DNA of 5,237 bases from Syntrophomonadaceae bacterium. GTDB taxonomy: Bacteria; Bacillota; Dethiobacteria; DTU022. The position numbers and the translations under genes were made by a program. The stretch covers positions 1 to 5,237 of the forward strand of contig PWMM01000028.1 of the NCBI GenBank assembly GCA_003558195.1. The letters are read 5' to 3'. Of this stretch, positions 1 through 5,237 are shown piece by piece. The stretch's first letter is position 1; each line of letters starts with the position of its first letter. The notes beneath the pieces were generated by a model, which was not told the origin of the DNA, did not search any database, and was given only the letters and a program-made list of their open reading frames with translations.

Positions 1-1458
1 CAGGCTAAAGAGTTGCTGGAGTGTTTCTGGATTAAGTTTAACAATCAGCCTGCACCACCAAAGGTGGGGATCACCCTGCAGGAAAGCGGGACCTATACTG
101 ACTTTGCCAATATCAACCTGGGCGGAGTTAAACCGGATGGTAGTGATGGAGTTAATGATGTAAGCTACCTGCTCCTGGAAGTAATTGATGAAATGCGGTT
201 GTTGCAACCGAGCACCAATATCCAGGTCAGTAAAAAAAGCCCCGATCTTTTTTTGAAAAAAGCCGCTGCAGTGATCAGGAAAGGCTGGGGCCAGCCCTCT
301 GTCTTTAATGTAGAAGCAGTTATTTCTGAATTGCTAACGCAGGGCAAAAAACTGGTAGACGCGCGATCTGGAGGAACCAGCGGCTGCGTGGAAACCGGCG
401 CTTTCGGTAAAGAGAGTTATATTCTAACCGGCTACTTTAACCTGGTTAAAATTTTAGAGATTACTTTAAATGGTGGCAAAGATCCTGGAAGTGGGAAAAT
501 GCTGGGTTTAAGTACCGGAAACCCGGAACAATTTAGATCTTTCGATCAGCTTCTGGCAGCCTTTGAAAAGCAACTTTGCCACTTTGTCGATATTAAAATT
601 GCCGGTAACCATGTAATTGAAAAACTTTACGCAGAGGAAATGCCGGCTCCCTTTTTATCGCTGATTATAGATGATTGTATTGAAAACGGCAGGGATTACA
701 ATGCCGGGGGGGCTCGTTACAACACCAATTATATTCAGGGTGTAGGGATCGGGACCATAACTGACAGCCTGGCTGCCCTGAAGAAACATGTTTATGAGGA
801 GAAAAATTTTTCCTGGTCGGAGCTACTTGATTTACTCAAGTATAATTTTGAAGGTAAAGAAGTAGAGCGCCAGCTGTTAATCAACAGGACTCCTCATTAT
901 GGCAATGATGATGACTATGCTGATGCAATTATGCAGGATATTTTTCACTGCTTTTATCGTAGTGTTAAAGGTCGCAAAACGGTTCGCGGGGGTACTTACC
1001 GCATTAATATGCTGCCCACTACCTGCCATGTATATTTCGGTTCAGTAATTGGAGCAACACCTGATGGCCGGCTGTCTGGAATGCCGCTATCTGAAGGAAT
1101 ATCGCCTTCCCAGGGGGTTGATTTAAATGGCCCTACCGCGGTCATAAAATCAGCTTCGAAAATGGATCATCTGCTTACGGGAGGCACTCTTTTAAATATG
1201 AAATTTACCCCACCGGTTTTAGAGGGAAATAAAGGGCTGGATAGTTTGGCCAGTCTAATAAGATCCTATTTCGTGCTTGATGGACACCATATCCAGTTTA
1301 ACGTAATTGATGCTGCTACTTTAAGGCAAGCGCAAAAAGCACCTGAAGAACACCGCGGTTTGATTGTCAGGGTAGCCGGCTATAGCGATTATTTTAATAA
1401 TTTAAGCGAACAGCTGCAAAATGAAATTATAGCCAGGACTGAGCACAGCAGTTTTTAA
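1..1458 (+). CDS. hypD: trans-4-hydroxy-L-proline dehydratase, glycyl radical enzyme (5'-truncated by window edge)
   Basis: The frame is open to the left edge, so this is the C-terminal 485 codons of a longer protein. The enzyme uses a glycyl radical to dehydrate trans-4-hydroxy-L-proline to 1-pyrroline-5-carboxylate in the cytoplasm of anaerobes. Seen: the active-site segment GCVETG, with the thiyl cysteine at 385-387 and the general-base glutamate at 391-393, and the glycyl-radical loop RVAGYSDYFNNL, with the radical glycine at 1378-1380, 25 residues before the stop. The Cys-to-Gly distance is 331 residues. As I recall, C. difficile HypD has Cys434 and Gly765, the same distance, and Tyr450 and Thr645 match Tyr at 433-435 and Thr at 1018-1020. 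About 305 N-terminal residues would then lie upstream. ETG after the Cys, and LPTTCHVYFG, separate it from the GCVEP-type diol and choline lyases. The nearby proC supports the call. Automatic annotation might call it formate C-acetyltransferase or PflD-like. The radical-SAM activase it needs is not in the window. Confidence 0.9.
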   Translation, partial: QAKELLECFWIKFNNQPAPPKVGITLQESGTYTDFANINLGGVKPDGSDGVNDVSYLLLEVIDEMRLLQPSTNIQVSKKSPDLFLKKAAAVIRKGWGQPSVFNVEAVISELLTQGKKLVDARSGGTSGCVETGAFGKESYILTGYFNLVKILEITLNGGKDPGSGKMLGLSTGNPEQFRSFDQLLAAFEKQLCHFVDIKIAGNHVIEKLYAEEMPAPFLSLIIDDCIENGRDYNAGGARYNTNYIQGVGIGTITDSLAALKKHVYEEKNFSWSELLDLLKYNFEGKEVERQLLINRTPHYGNDDDYADAIMQDIFHCFYRSVKGRKTVRGGTYRINMLPTTCHVYFGSVIGATPDGRLSGMPLSEGISPSQGVDLNGPTAVIKSASKMDHLLTGGTLLNMKFTPPVLEGNKGLDSLASLIRSYFVLDGHHIQFNVIDAATLRQAQKAPEEHRGLIVRVAGYSDYFNNLSEQLQNEIIARTEHSSF

Positions 1459-1476
1459 AATTTGTTTTAAAAACTG
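1449..1476 (+). repeat. AT-rich inverted repeat spanning the hypD stop codon
   Basis: A perfect 12-bp inverted repeat, CAGTTTTTAAAA (1449-1460) and TTTTAAAAACTG (1465-1476), is separated by the loop TTTG. The hypD stop TAA (1456-1458) lies inside the left arm. It may form an mRNA 3'-end hairpin or a weak terminator. However, the stem has few G-C pairs and no T-tract follows, so a standard intrinsic terminator is not supported. Confidence 0.5.
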
Positions 1477-1621
1477 AACCTGAAAACCGCGCAAGTTCAT
1501 ATTAACGAAGTTTAAAGTTCTGATTTTCCCAGTTTCAGCTTTACTGAATCTAGTGATCATAGAAAGCCGCACGATTAATGGAATTTTTACTAAAAAGTCC
1601 TGTAACCGGATTTTTTTGAAA

Positions 1622-1634
1622 CGGTACAATACCG
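1622..1634. repeat. small dyad upstream of the class III aminotransferase
   Basis: CGGTA (1622-1626) and TACCG (1630-1634) flank a 3-nt spacer, about 40 nt before the start codon and just after a run of seven T. The dyad contains TACAAT (1625-1630), which looks like a -10 element, but I see no matching -35 hexamer. It could be an operator over a weak promoter. This is inference from the pattern only. The rest of the 1459-1674 gap shows only short weak hairpins. Confidence 0.25.
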
Positions 1635-1674
1635 AAAAAGCATCATAACGCAAATCACAACAGGAGGTAAAATA

Positions 1675-3009
1675 ATGGACCGACAGGCTGAAAAAAAGAT
1701 GCTTTACAGTTTTACTAAGCTGGCTGACGTAAAAGAAAAAGGGGCTACTGTCATTGTTAAAGGTGAGGATTGTTATGTCTGGGATGCAAAAGGGAAACGC
1801 TACCTTGACGGATTTGCGGGGCTCCAGGTGGTGAACATCGGACACGGCAGGAAAGAGGTAGCTGAGGCTGTTTACAAACAGATGTGTGATCTTGAATACT
1901 GGCATAGTTTTTTTGGGTTTACAACAAAACCGACCTTAGAACTCGTAGAAAAACTGGCCTCGTTGACCCCGGGCGATCTCAATGTGCCGCATTTTGTAAA
2001 CAGTGGTTCAGAAGGAAACGACAGTGCTTTTAAAATTGCCAGGGCCTATTTTAAGAATACTGATAAATGTGGTAAATACAAAATAATTTACAGGGATAAA
2101 GCCTATCATGGCATGAACATGGGTGCCATCAGCGCTAATGGTTTTTACGGGAATCGGGTTCCTTATGAGCCGCTGGTCCCGGGTTTCCTCAGGATACCAC
2201 ATTGCCACTGCTATCGCTGCCCGGTAGGTAAGGATTACCCCTCTTGCAATATCGATTGCGCTTATGCCCTGGAAAAGATGATTCAAGAAGAAGGGCCTGA
2301 TTCGGTTGCTGCATTTATCGCCGACCCTGTCCAGGGAACGATCGGTGGTTACGTGCCGGCTGTAAAAGAGTATTTTGCGATTATCCGTGAAATATGTGAC
2401 AAGTATAGGGTGCTTTTTATATGCGACGAGGTGATTACCGGTTTCGGTCGAACCGGTAAAATGTTTGGTATCGAGCATTATCCCGGTGTAAAACCTGATA
2501 TGATGGTGGTAGCCAAAGGTTTAAGCAGCGGCTATGTGCCTTTGGGTGCCGTTATTGTAAGTGAAAAAATTGCCGATGTTCTTTCTGAGGATCTTTTTAT
2601 GCATGGCTATACTTACGGCGGCCATCCTGTAGCAACAGCCTGCGCTCTAGTAAATATAGATATCCTTCAAAGAGAAAAGTTGCCAGAAAACGCCAGAACA
2701 GTAGGCGCCTATATCGGTGAGCAGTTAAATAGTTTTATCGAGCGGTTTTCTTTTATCGGTGAAGTAAGAGCCACAGGAATGCTTTATGGTATAGAGCTAG
2801 TTAAAGATAAAAAAACGAAAGAACCTTTCCCGGTTTCTTTTGCCACTGAAGCAATGAATATTGCCCGTGAAAAAGGGTTGCTCATGCGGATCAGTACTGG
2901 TGGGTTTGCCAACCTGTTGTGTCCACCCCTGACCATGAATAAAGAGCTGGCCGACGAGATGTTAGCTATTCTAGATGAAACCTATGCGGAAATGGAAAAG
3001 AAAATATAG
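1675..3009 (+). CDS. class III PLP-dependent aminotransferase (aspartate aminotransferase superfamily, fold type I)
   Basis: A complete 444-residue cytosolic aminotransferase of the omega-amino-acid (class III) group, of usual family length. Seen: the phosphate-binding NSGSEGND at residues 109-116; YHG at 144-146, stacking on the PLP ring; the cofactor aspartate D251 in the stretch CDEVITGFGRTGK; the Schiff-base lysine K281 in VAKGLSSGYVPLG; and T313 in HGYTYGGHP. The C-terminal small domain ends with RISTGG and CPPL motifs. A cysteine-rich segment at residues 177-195 (CX1CX2CX8CX3C) is unusual for the superfamily, but I recall a similar YRCP...C...C stretch in a subset of class III enzymes. 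The ATG is set by AGGAGGT (1662-1668), 6 nt upstream. The substrate is not identifiable: beta-alanine, GABA, taurine, diamines and related omega-amines are all possible with pyruvate or 2-oxoglutarate. It may belong to amino-acid fermentation with its neighbours, but a 216-nt gap on the left and a tRNA on the right suggest separate transcription. Confidence 0.9.
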   Translation: MDRQAEKKMLYSFTKLADVKEKGATVIVKGEDCYVWDAKGKRYLDGFAGLQVVNIGHGRKEVAEAVYKQMCDLEYWHSFFGFTTKPTLELVEKLASLTPGDLNVPHFVNSGSEGNDSAFKIARAYFKNTDKCGKYKIIYRDKAYHGMNMGAISANGFYGNRVPYEPLVPGFLRIPHCHCYRCPVGKDYPSCNIDCAYALEKMIQEEGPDSVAAFIADPVQGTIGGYVPAVKEYFAIIREICDKYRVLFICDEVITGFGRTGKMFGIEHYPGVKPDMMVVAKGLSSGYVPLGAVIVSEKIADVLSEDLFMHGYTYGGHPVATACALVNIDILQREKLPENARTVGAYIGEQLNSFIERFSFIGEVRATGMLYGIELVKDKKTKEPFPVSFATEAMNIAREKGLLMRISTGGFANLLCPPLTMNKELADEMLAILDETYAEMEKKI

Positions 3010-3045
3010 ACCCTTGGATCAAACCTGGTGGCATATTTATTTCAA

Positions 3046-3074
3046 TTGACAAAGCCGTTTAAATCGATTAAAAT
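3046..3074 (+). promoter_or_regulatory. sigma-A-type promoter for tRNA-Trp
   Basis: The -35 element TTGACA (3046-3051) is a perfect consensus match. A 17-nt spacer separates it from the -10 TAAAAT (3069-3074), which matches TATAAT at five of six positions. Transcription would start near 3081, about 5 nt before the mature tRNA 5' end, so there is almost no leader. Confidence 0.85.
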
Positions 3075-3085
3075 ATTAAGCGCAA

Positions 3086-3161
3086 AGGGGAGTAGCTCAA
3101 CTGGCAGAGCAGCGGTCTCCAAAACCGCAGGCTGCGGGTTCAAGTCCTGTCTCCCCTGCCA
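3086..3161 (+). tRNA. tRNA-Trp (anticodon CCA)
   Basis: A complete 76-nt cloverleaf. The acceptor stem AGGGGAG (3086-3092) pairs with CTCCCCT (3151-3157). The D stem is GCTC/GAGC (3095-3098, 3107-3110). The anticodon stem GCGGT/ACCGC (3112-3116, 3124-3128) has the loop CTCCAAA, with anticodon CCA at 3119-3121 reading UGG. The T arm has the loop TTCAAGT (3139-3145) and two G-U pairs. Discriminator G and an encoded CCA follow (3158-3161). The CCA anticodon and G73 fit elongator tRNA-Trp. It stands alone with its own promoter and terminator. No integrase or duplicated tRNA 3' end was seen nearby, so there is no sign that it serves as an attachment site here. Confidence 0.97.
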
Positions 3162-3171
3162 GGATTAGCAC

Positions 3172-3203
3172 CGAGATGCCGCTTTAAAGGCGGCATCTCG
3201 TTT
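3172..3203 (+). terminator. intrinsic terminator after tRNA-Trp
   Basis: A perfect 11-bp GC-rich stem, CGAGATGCCGC (3172-3182) with GCGGCATCTCG (3190-3200), has the loop TTTAAAG and is followed by TTT and an AT-rich stretch. It begins 11 nt after the tRNA CCA end. The T-tract is short, but the stem is strong and the position is typical. It should insulate rocD from the tRNA promoter. Confidence 0.85.
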
Positions 3204-3272
3204 GAATAATTATTTCCCAGAACCACAGGTCCAATTAAGGATTAATCGTTTTCTATCTTTCCATAAAATAAT

Positions 3273-3286
3273 TGCCTTTAAAGGCA
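3273..3286. promoter_or_regulatory. 14-bp palindrome upstream of rocD, possible operator
   Basis: TGCCTTTAAAGGCA is a perfect palindrome located 82 nt before the rocD start. A repressor or activator dimer could bind it. It does not match the ArgR/AhrC box or another operator that I can name. A -10-like GATAAT (3340-3345) lies between it and the gene, without a convincing -35 hexamer. The regulatory role is inferred from symmetry and position. Confidence 0.35.
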
Positions 3287-3355
3287 TGAGTATCCGGACA
3301 GAATTTAAAGCCGGTATTTTTTATGTAATTGTAATTTAGGATAATTATTGCAAAT

Positions 3356-3363
3356 GGGGTGAT
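3356..3363 (+). promoter_or_regulatory. ribosome binding site that sets the rocD start
   Basis: GGGGTGAT lies 4 nt before ATG at 3368, with its G-rich core 6 nt away. The in-frame GTG at 3359 lies within this site and so is an unlikely start. The ATG also gives the N-terminus MSSTKEI, similar to known RocD proteins. Confidence 0.7.
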
Positions 3364-3367
3364 TTTG

Positions 3368-4558
3368 ATGAGCAGCACAAAAGAAATTCTTGATATCACA
3401 GAAAAGTACGGGGCCCGTAATTACCTGCCCTTACCCGTTGTGTTATCAAAAGGTGAAGGAGTATGGGTTGAAGACCCAGAAGGCAACCGCTACATGGACA
3501 TGCTAAGCGCTTACTCCGCGATGAATTTTGGGCATCGCCATCCCAAAATTATTCAGGCCTTAAAAGATCAGGCTGATCAAATTACGCTTACATCAAGAGC
3601 TTTTCATAATGACCAGCTGGGGCAATTTACCGAGAGATTGGCACTATTAACTGGAAAAGAAAAGGTCCTGCCGATGAATACGGGGGCAGAAGCTGTGGAA
3701 ACTGCTCTCAAGGCAGCGCGCAGGTGGGCCTATGAAAAGAGAAATATTCCTTCCAACCAGGCAGAAATCATAACTTGCACCGGCAACTTTCACGGTCGAA
3801 CCATTACAGTTGTTTCTTTCAGTTCAGATCAATCCTATAATAAGGGTTATGGACCTTTTACACCAGGCTTTAAACTTATTGAATACGGAAATATTGATGC
3901 GCTTAAAAATGCTATAACTCCAAACACGGCCGGGTTATTGATAGAACCAATCCAGGGTGAAGGTGGTATCATAATTCCTCCGGAAGGCTTTCTGAAAGAG
4001 GCCTATCAGGTATGCCGAGATCAGCAGATTCTGTTTATGGCTGATGAAATCCAAACCGGGTTTGGTCGTACCGGCAAACTATTTGCTTCTGATTGGGAAG
4101 AAGTTACACCGGACATCTATATTTTGGGCAAAGCTCTTGGAGGTGGAGTTTTACCCATCTCGGCTATAACGGCTGATGACGATATAATGGCAGTGTTTGA
4201 TCCCGGCTCCCACGGTTCTACTTTTGGAGGCAATCCACTGGCCTGTGCAGTAGCGATAGCCGCTATGGAAGTGATTGAAGAAGAGGCTCTGGTAGAAAAA
4301 TCCCTGGAACAGGGCAACTACTTTATTGAAGAACTAAAGAAAATTGATGACCCGCATATTATTGAAGTCAGGGGGAAGGGCTTGTTAGTCGGGATAGAGT
4401 TAAATGTTCCAGCTCGTAGCTACTGTGAAAAATTGATGTAATTAGGGTTACTCTGTAAAGAAACACATGAAAATGTTATCAGGTTTACACCACCATTAGT
4501 AGCAAGCAGGGAAGAATTGACCTGGGCTCTTGATAAAATAAAATCTTTATTTGCTTAA
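3368..4558 (+). pseudogene. rocD: ornithine aminotransferase, interrupted by an in-frame TAA near its 3' end
   Basis: RocD is a PLP enzyme that transfers the delta-amino group of ornithine to 2-oxoglutarate, giving glutamate 5-semialdehyde (which cyclises to P5C) and glutamate. From ATG 3368 the open frame gives 357 residues. Seen: NTGAEAVETALK from residue 104, NFHGRT, EPIQGEGG, the PLP-binding aspartate D226 in ADEIQTGFGRTGK, the Schiff-base lysine K255 in LGKALGGG, and GSHGSTFGGNPLACA. These are strongly RocD-like. The frame stops at TAA 4439-4441 right after CEKLM. The same frame then continues for 38 codons with the expected RocD tail (GLLCKETHENVIRFTPPL and beyond) to TAA at 4556-4558. 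With the tail restored, length is about 396 codons, usual for the family. The lost tail includes the Arg of RFTPPL, matching as I recall human OAT Arg413 near the substrate site, and the last small-domain elements. A stable active product is therefore doubtful. The cause could be recent nonsense mutation, sequencing error or, less likely, readthrough. No frameshift is needed. Confidence 0.85.
4439..4441 (+). other. premature ochre stop inside rocD
   Basis: TAA interrupts the conserved stretch CEKLM[stop]LGLLCKETH. Homologues usually have Glu, Lys or Gln at this position. A single base change from GAA, AAA or CAA would explain it. Reading frame and homology continue on both sides without any length change. 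Confidence 0.9.
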
Positions 4559-4578
4559 TAAAAATTTTTAAAAAGGTA

Positions 4579-4607
4579 TTGACAAGTTTAAAGTTTCGAT
4601 CAATAAT
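4579..4607 (+). promoter_or_regulatory. sigma-A-type promoter driving the 4614-4904 segment
   Basis: A perfect -35 TTGACA (4579-4584), a 17-nt spacer and the -10 AATAAT (4602-4607, five of six matches) lie just 3' of the rocD tail. Transcription would start at about 4613-4615, exactly where the left arm of the end-to-end helix begins. That coincidence supports an RNA gene or leader starting here. Confidence 0.75.
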
Positions 4608-4908
4608 ATAACTACCAGGTTCCGAGAGACTGGAAAGCAAGCCGGGTCTGGATAACGGGGAGTAACAAAAGTGGAAGAAGGGCTTACCGGAATCCGTGAA
4701 AGGATAATCCCTAAAACCAGATCGCTGTAAGAGCCGGTAAAGGAAATTGTAAAATCGGGAATTTACCGGAAAGCACAGCACGGAAGAAAGTAGCTGGCCG
4801 GAGGTTGGGGGAAAGCCATCCAGAGGAGGTGGCGGAAGCTCGACTGGAGATGGGCAGTGAAGAAATCCAGCGGTGAGCAGGAAGGCCTGTTGGGACCTGG
4901 TTTTATAT
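4606..4908. repeat. imperfect terminal inverted repeats bounding the structured segment
   Basis: The left end, 4606-4623, reads ATATAACTACCAGGTTCC. The reverse complement of the right end, 4892-4908, reads ATATAAAACCAGGTCCC. They agree apart from one or two substitutions and a 1-nt indel. As DNA this resembles the ends of a roughly 300-bp non-coding element such as a MITE. I see no clear flanking target-site duplication, and RNA base pairing is an equally good explanation. Confidence 0.4.
4614..4904 (+). ncRNA. candidate structured noncoding RNA of about 290 nt, family not recognised
   Basis: No credible protein frame is present. By hand count about 67% of 4621-4900 is purine, unlike the AT-rich DNA just downstream. 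Helices seen: an end-closing helix ACCAGGTTCC (4614-4623) with GGGACCTGGT (4892-4901), 10 bp with one G-U; GCTGT/ACAGC (4724-4728, 4775-4779) enclosing CCGGTAAA/TTTACCGG (4734-4741, 4762-4769); CCATC/GATGG (4816-4820, 4849-4853) continuing into CAG/CTG; and GCAGG/CCTGT (4877-4881, 4886-4890) with tetraloop AAGG. T4901-4904 follows the closing helix and may aid termination. A promoter ends just before it. I compared it from memory with RNase P RNA, tmRNA, SRP RNA, 6S, T-box, cobalamin, lysine, c-di-GMP and glmS elements and group II introns, and found no match. It could be a trans-acting RNA, a long proC leader, or a transcribed inverted-repeat element. The function is unknown. Confidence 0.6.
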
Positions 4909-5020
4909 TGCTTTCAAGTATATTTTTATCCCCTTCGGATCTTTAGTTTTAAATCCCATAACAACATGGCATATATTATCCATTAATGCATGAAACTAAA
5001 AAGCTTTTTTTATTTTACTA

Positions 5021-5049
5021 TTGCATTAGTTATGTCCGTTGGATAGAAT
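5021..5049 (+). promoter_or_regulatory. probable promoter for proC
   Basis: A weak -35 TTGCAT (5021-5026), a 17-nt spacer and the -10 TAGAAT (5044-5049, five of six matches) lie 35 nt before the proC ATG. TAATGCA (4984-4990) and TGCATTA (5022-5028) form a 7-bp inverted repeat whose right arm overlaps the -35, so a regulator could act here. The rest of 4905-5020 is AT-rich and shows nothing else that I can name. Confidence 0.5.
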
Positions 5050-5083
5050 AGGGAATAAGTTTTTAAAGAGAGGGAAGGTAATC

Positions 5084-5237
5084 ATGAATAATAAAAAAAC
5101 CGGTTTGATCGGCTGCGGGGCAATGGGATCAGCTTTGGCTAAAGGTATTGTTAAGCGAGTGGGTATGGATCCAACCCAGGTTTATCTTTATGATTTAAAC
5201 CCGGAAAGGGTAGAAGAGCTGGTTCTAGAATTAAATG
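5084..5237 (+). CDS. proC: pyrroline-5-carboxylate reductase, N-terminal part (3'-truncated by window edge)
   Basis: The first 51 codons are present before the window ends. ProC reduces 1-pyrroline-5-carboxylate to L-proline with NAD(P)H in the cytoplasm. Seen: a Rossmann nucleotide-binding start with the glycine motif GCGAMG at residues 10-15 (GXGXMG), followed by the second beta strand VYLYDLN. The acidic D37 at the end of that strand would favour NADH over NADPH, by analogy with other Rossmann enzymes; this is inference. The start is ATG 5084, preceded by the purine-rich AGAGGGAAGG (5069-5078). Both HypD and RocD products feed this enzyme, so it closes the hydroxyproline-to-proline and ornithine-to-proline routes in this cluster. 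Other members of the 6-phosphogluconate dehydrogenase-like superfamily start similarly, but length to the motif, sequence and context favour ProC. Confidence 0.85.
   Translation, partial: MNNKKTGLIGCGAMGSALAKGIVKRVGMDPTQVYLYDLNPERVEELVLELN

Noticed and set aside
1402..1905. 167-residue frame on the minus strand across the gap before the class III aminotransferase
   Set aside because: It overlaps two clear + strand genes, is rich in Phe, Leu and Ser as expected of a shadow frame, and shows no domain.
3339..3351. Sigma-54 (-24/-12) promoter before rocD, as known for roc genes in Bacillus
   Set aside because: GG and GC are 9 nt apart instead of 10 and the TGGCAC consensus is absent.
4439..4441. 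Stop codon recoding (selenocysteine or pyrrolysine) in rocD
   Set aside because: Those systems use TGA and TAG respectively. This is TAA, and no recoding structure is evident directly after it.
4684..4735. Cobalamin riboswitch-like words (GTGAAAGG, ATCGCTGTAAGAG)
   Set aside because: The conserved order and B12-box elements are absent, and the similarity is limited to short words.
4485..4781. 98-residue frame on the minus strand
   Set aside because: It runs antisense to the rocD tail and the structured segment, and has no family resemblance or ribosome binding site.
4824..4876. Shine-Dalgarno-like AGGAGGTG followed by a small frame ATG 4850 to TGA 4874
   Set aside because: The distance to ATG is about 18 nt and the product would be 8 residues. 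The sequence lies in a predicted helix region, so no peptide is supported.
4614..4904. T-box leader: GAGAGA near the 5' end and TGGGACC near the 3' end resemble T-box motifs
   Set aside because: There is no full AGGGTGGNACCGCG core and no terminator/antiterminator pair after it. TGGGACC is better explained as an arm of the end-closing helix.

Overview
The window looks like part of the chromosome of an anaerobic, low-to-mid GC Firmicute (Clostridia-type). The signs are a glycyl-radical enzyme that would be destroyed by oxygen, strong AGGAGG-type ribosome binding sites, sigma-A-like TTGACA promoters with 17-nt spacers, a tRNA gene that encodes its own CCA, and a set of enzymes typical of amino-acid (Stickland-type) fermenters. 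All recognised genes are on the + strand.

Layout. 1-1458 is the 3' part of a glycyl-radical enzyme that closely resembles trans-4-hydroxy-L-proline dehydratase (HypD). After a 216-nt gap, 1675-3009 encodes an intact class III PLP aminotransferase with an unusual five-cysteine segment; its substrate cannot be named from sequence. 3086-3161 is a complete tRNA-Trp(CCA) with its own promoter (3046-3074) and intrinsic terminator (3172-3203). 3368-4558 is an ornithine aminotransferase gene (rocD) whose frame is broken by one in-frame TAA at 4439-4441; the missing C-terminal 38 codons continue in the same frame to 4558. 4559-5083 is a 525-nt stretch with no convincing protein gene. It holds a promoter, a roughly 290-nt purine-rich segment closed by a 10-bp end-to-end helix (candidate structured RNA, or a small inverted-repeat element), and a probable promoter for the last gene. 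5084 to the window edge is the start of pyrroline-5-carboxylate reductase (proC).

How the genes fit together. HypD dehydrates trans-4-hydroxyproline to (S)-1-pyrroline-5-carboxylate (P5C). RocD converts ornithine to glutamate semialdehyde, which cyclises to P5C. ProC reduces P5C to proline, a Stickland electron acceptor. Two routes into P5C and the one to proline are therefore clustered here. The HypD activating enzyme is not in the window. The rocD break suggests that the ornithine branch may be impaired in this strain, unless the stop is a sequencing error.

The most interesting item is the unidentified structured segment at about 4614-4904, between rocD and proC. I do not recognise it as any known RNA family. 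It contains two mutually exclusive pairings that could act as a switch.
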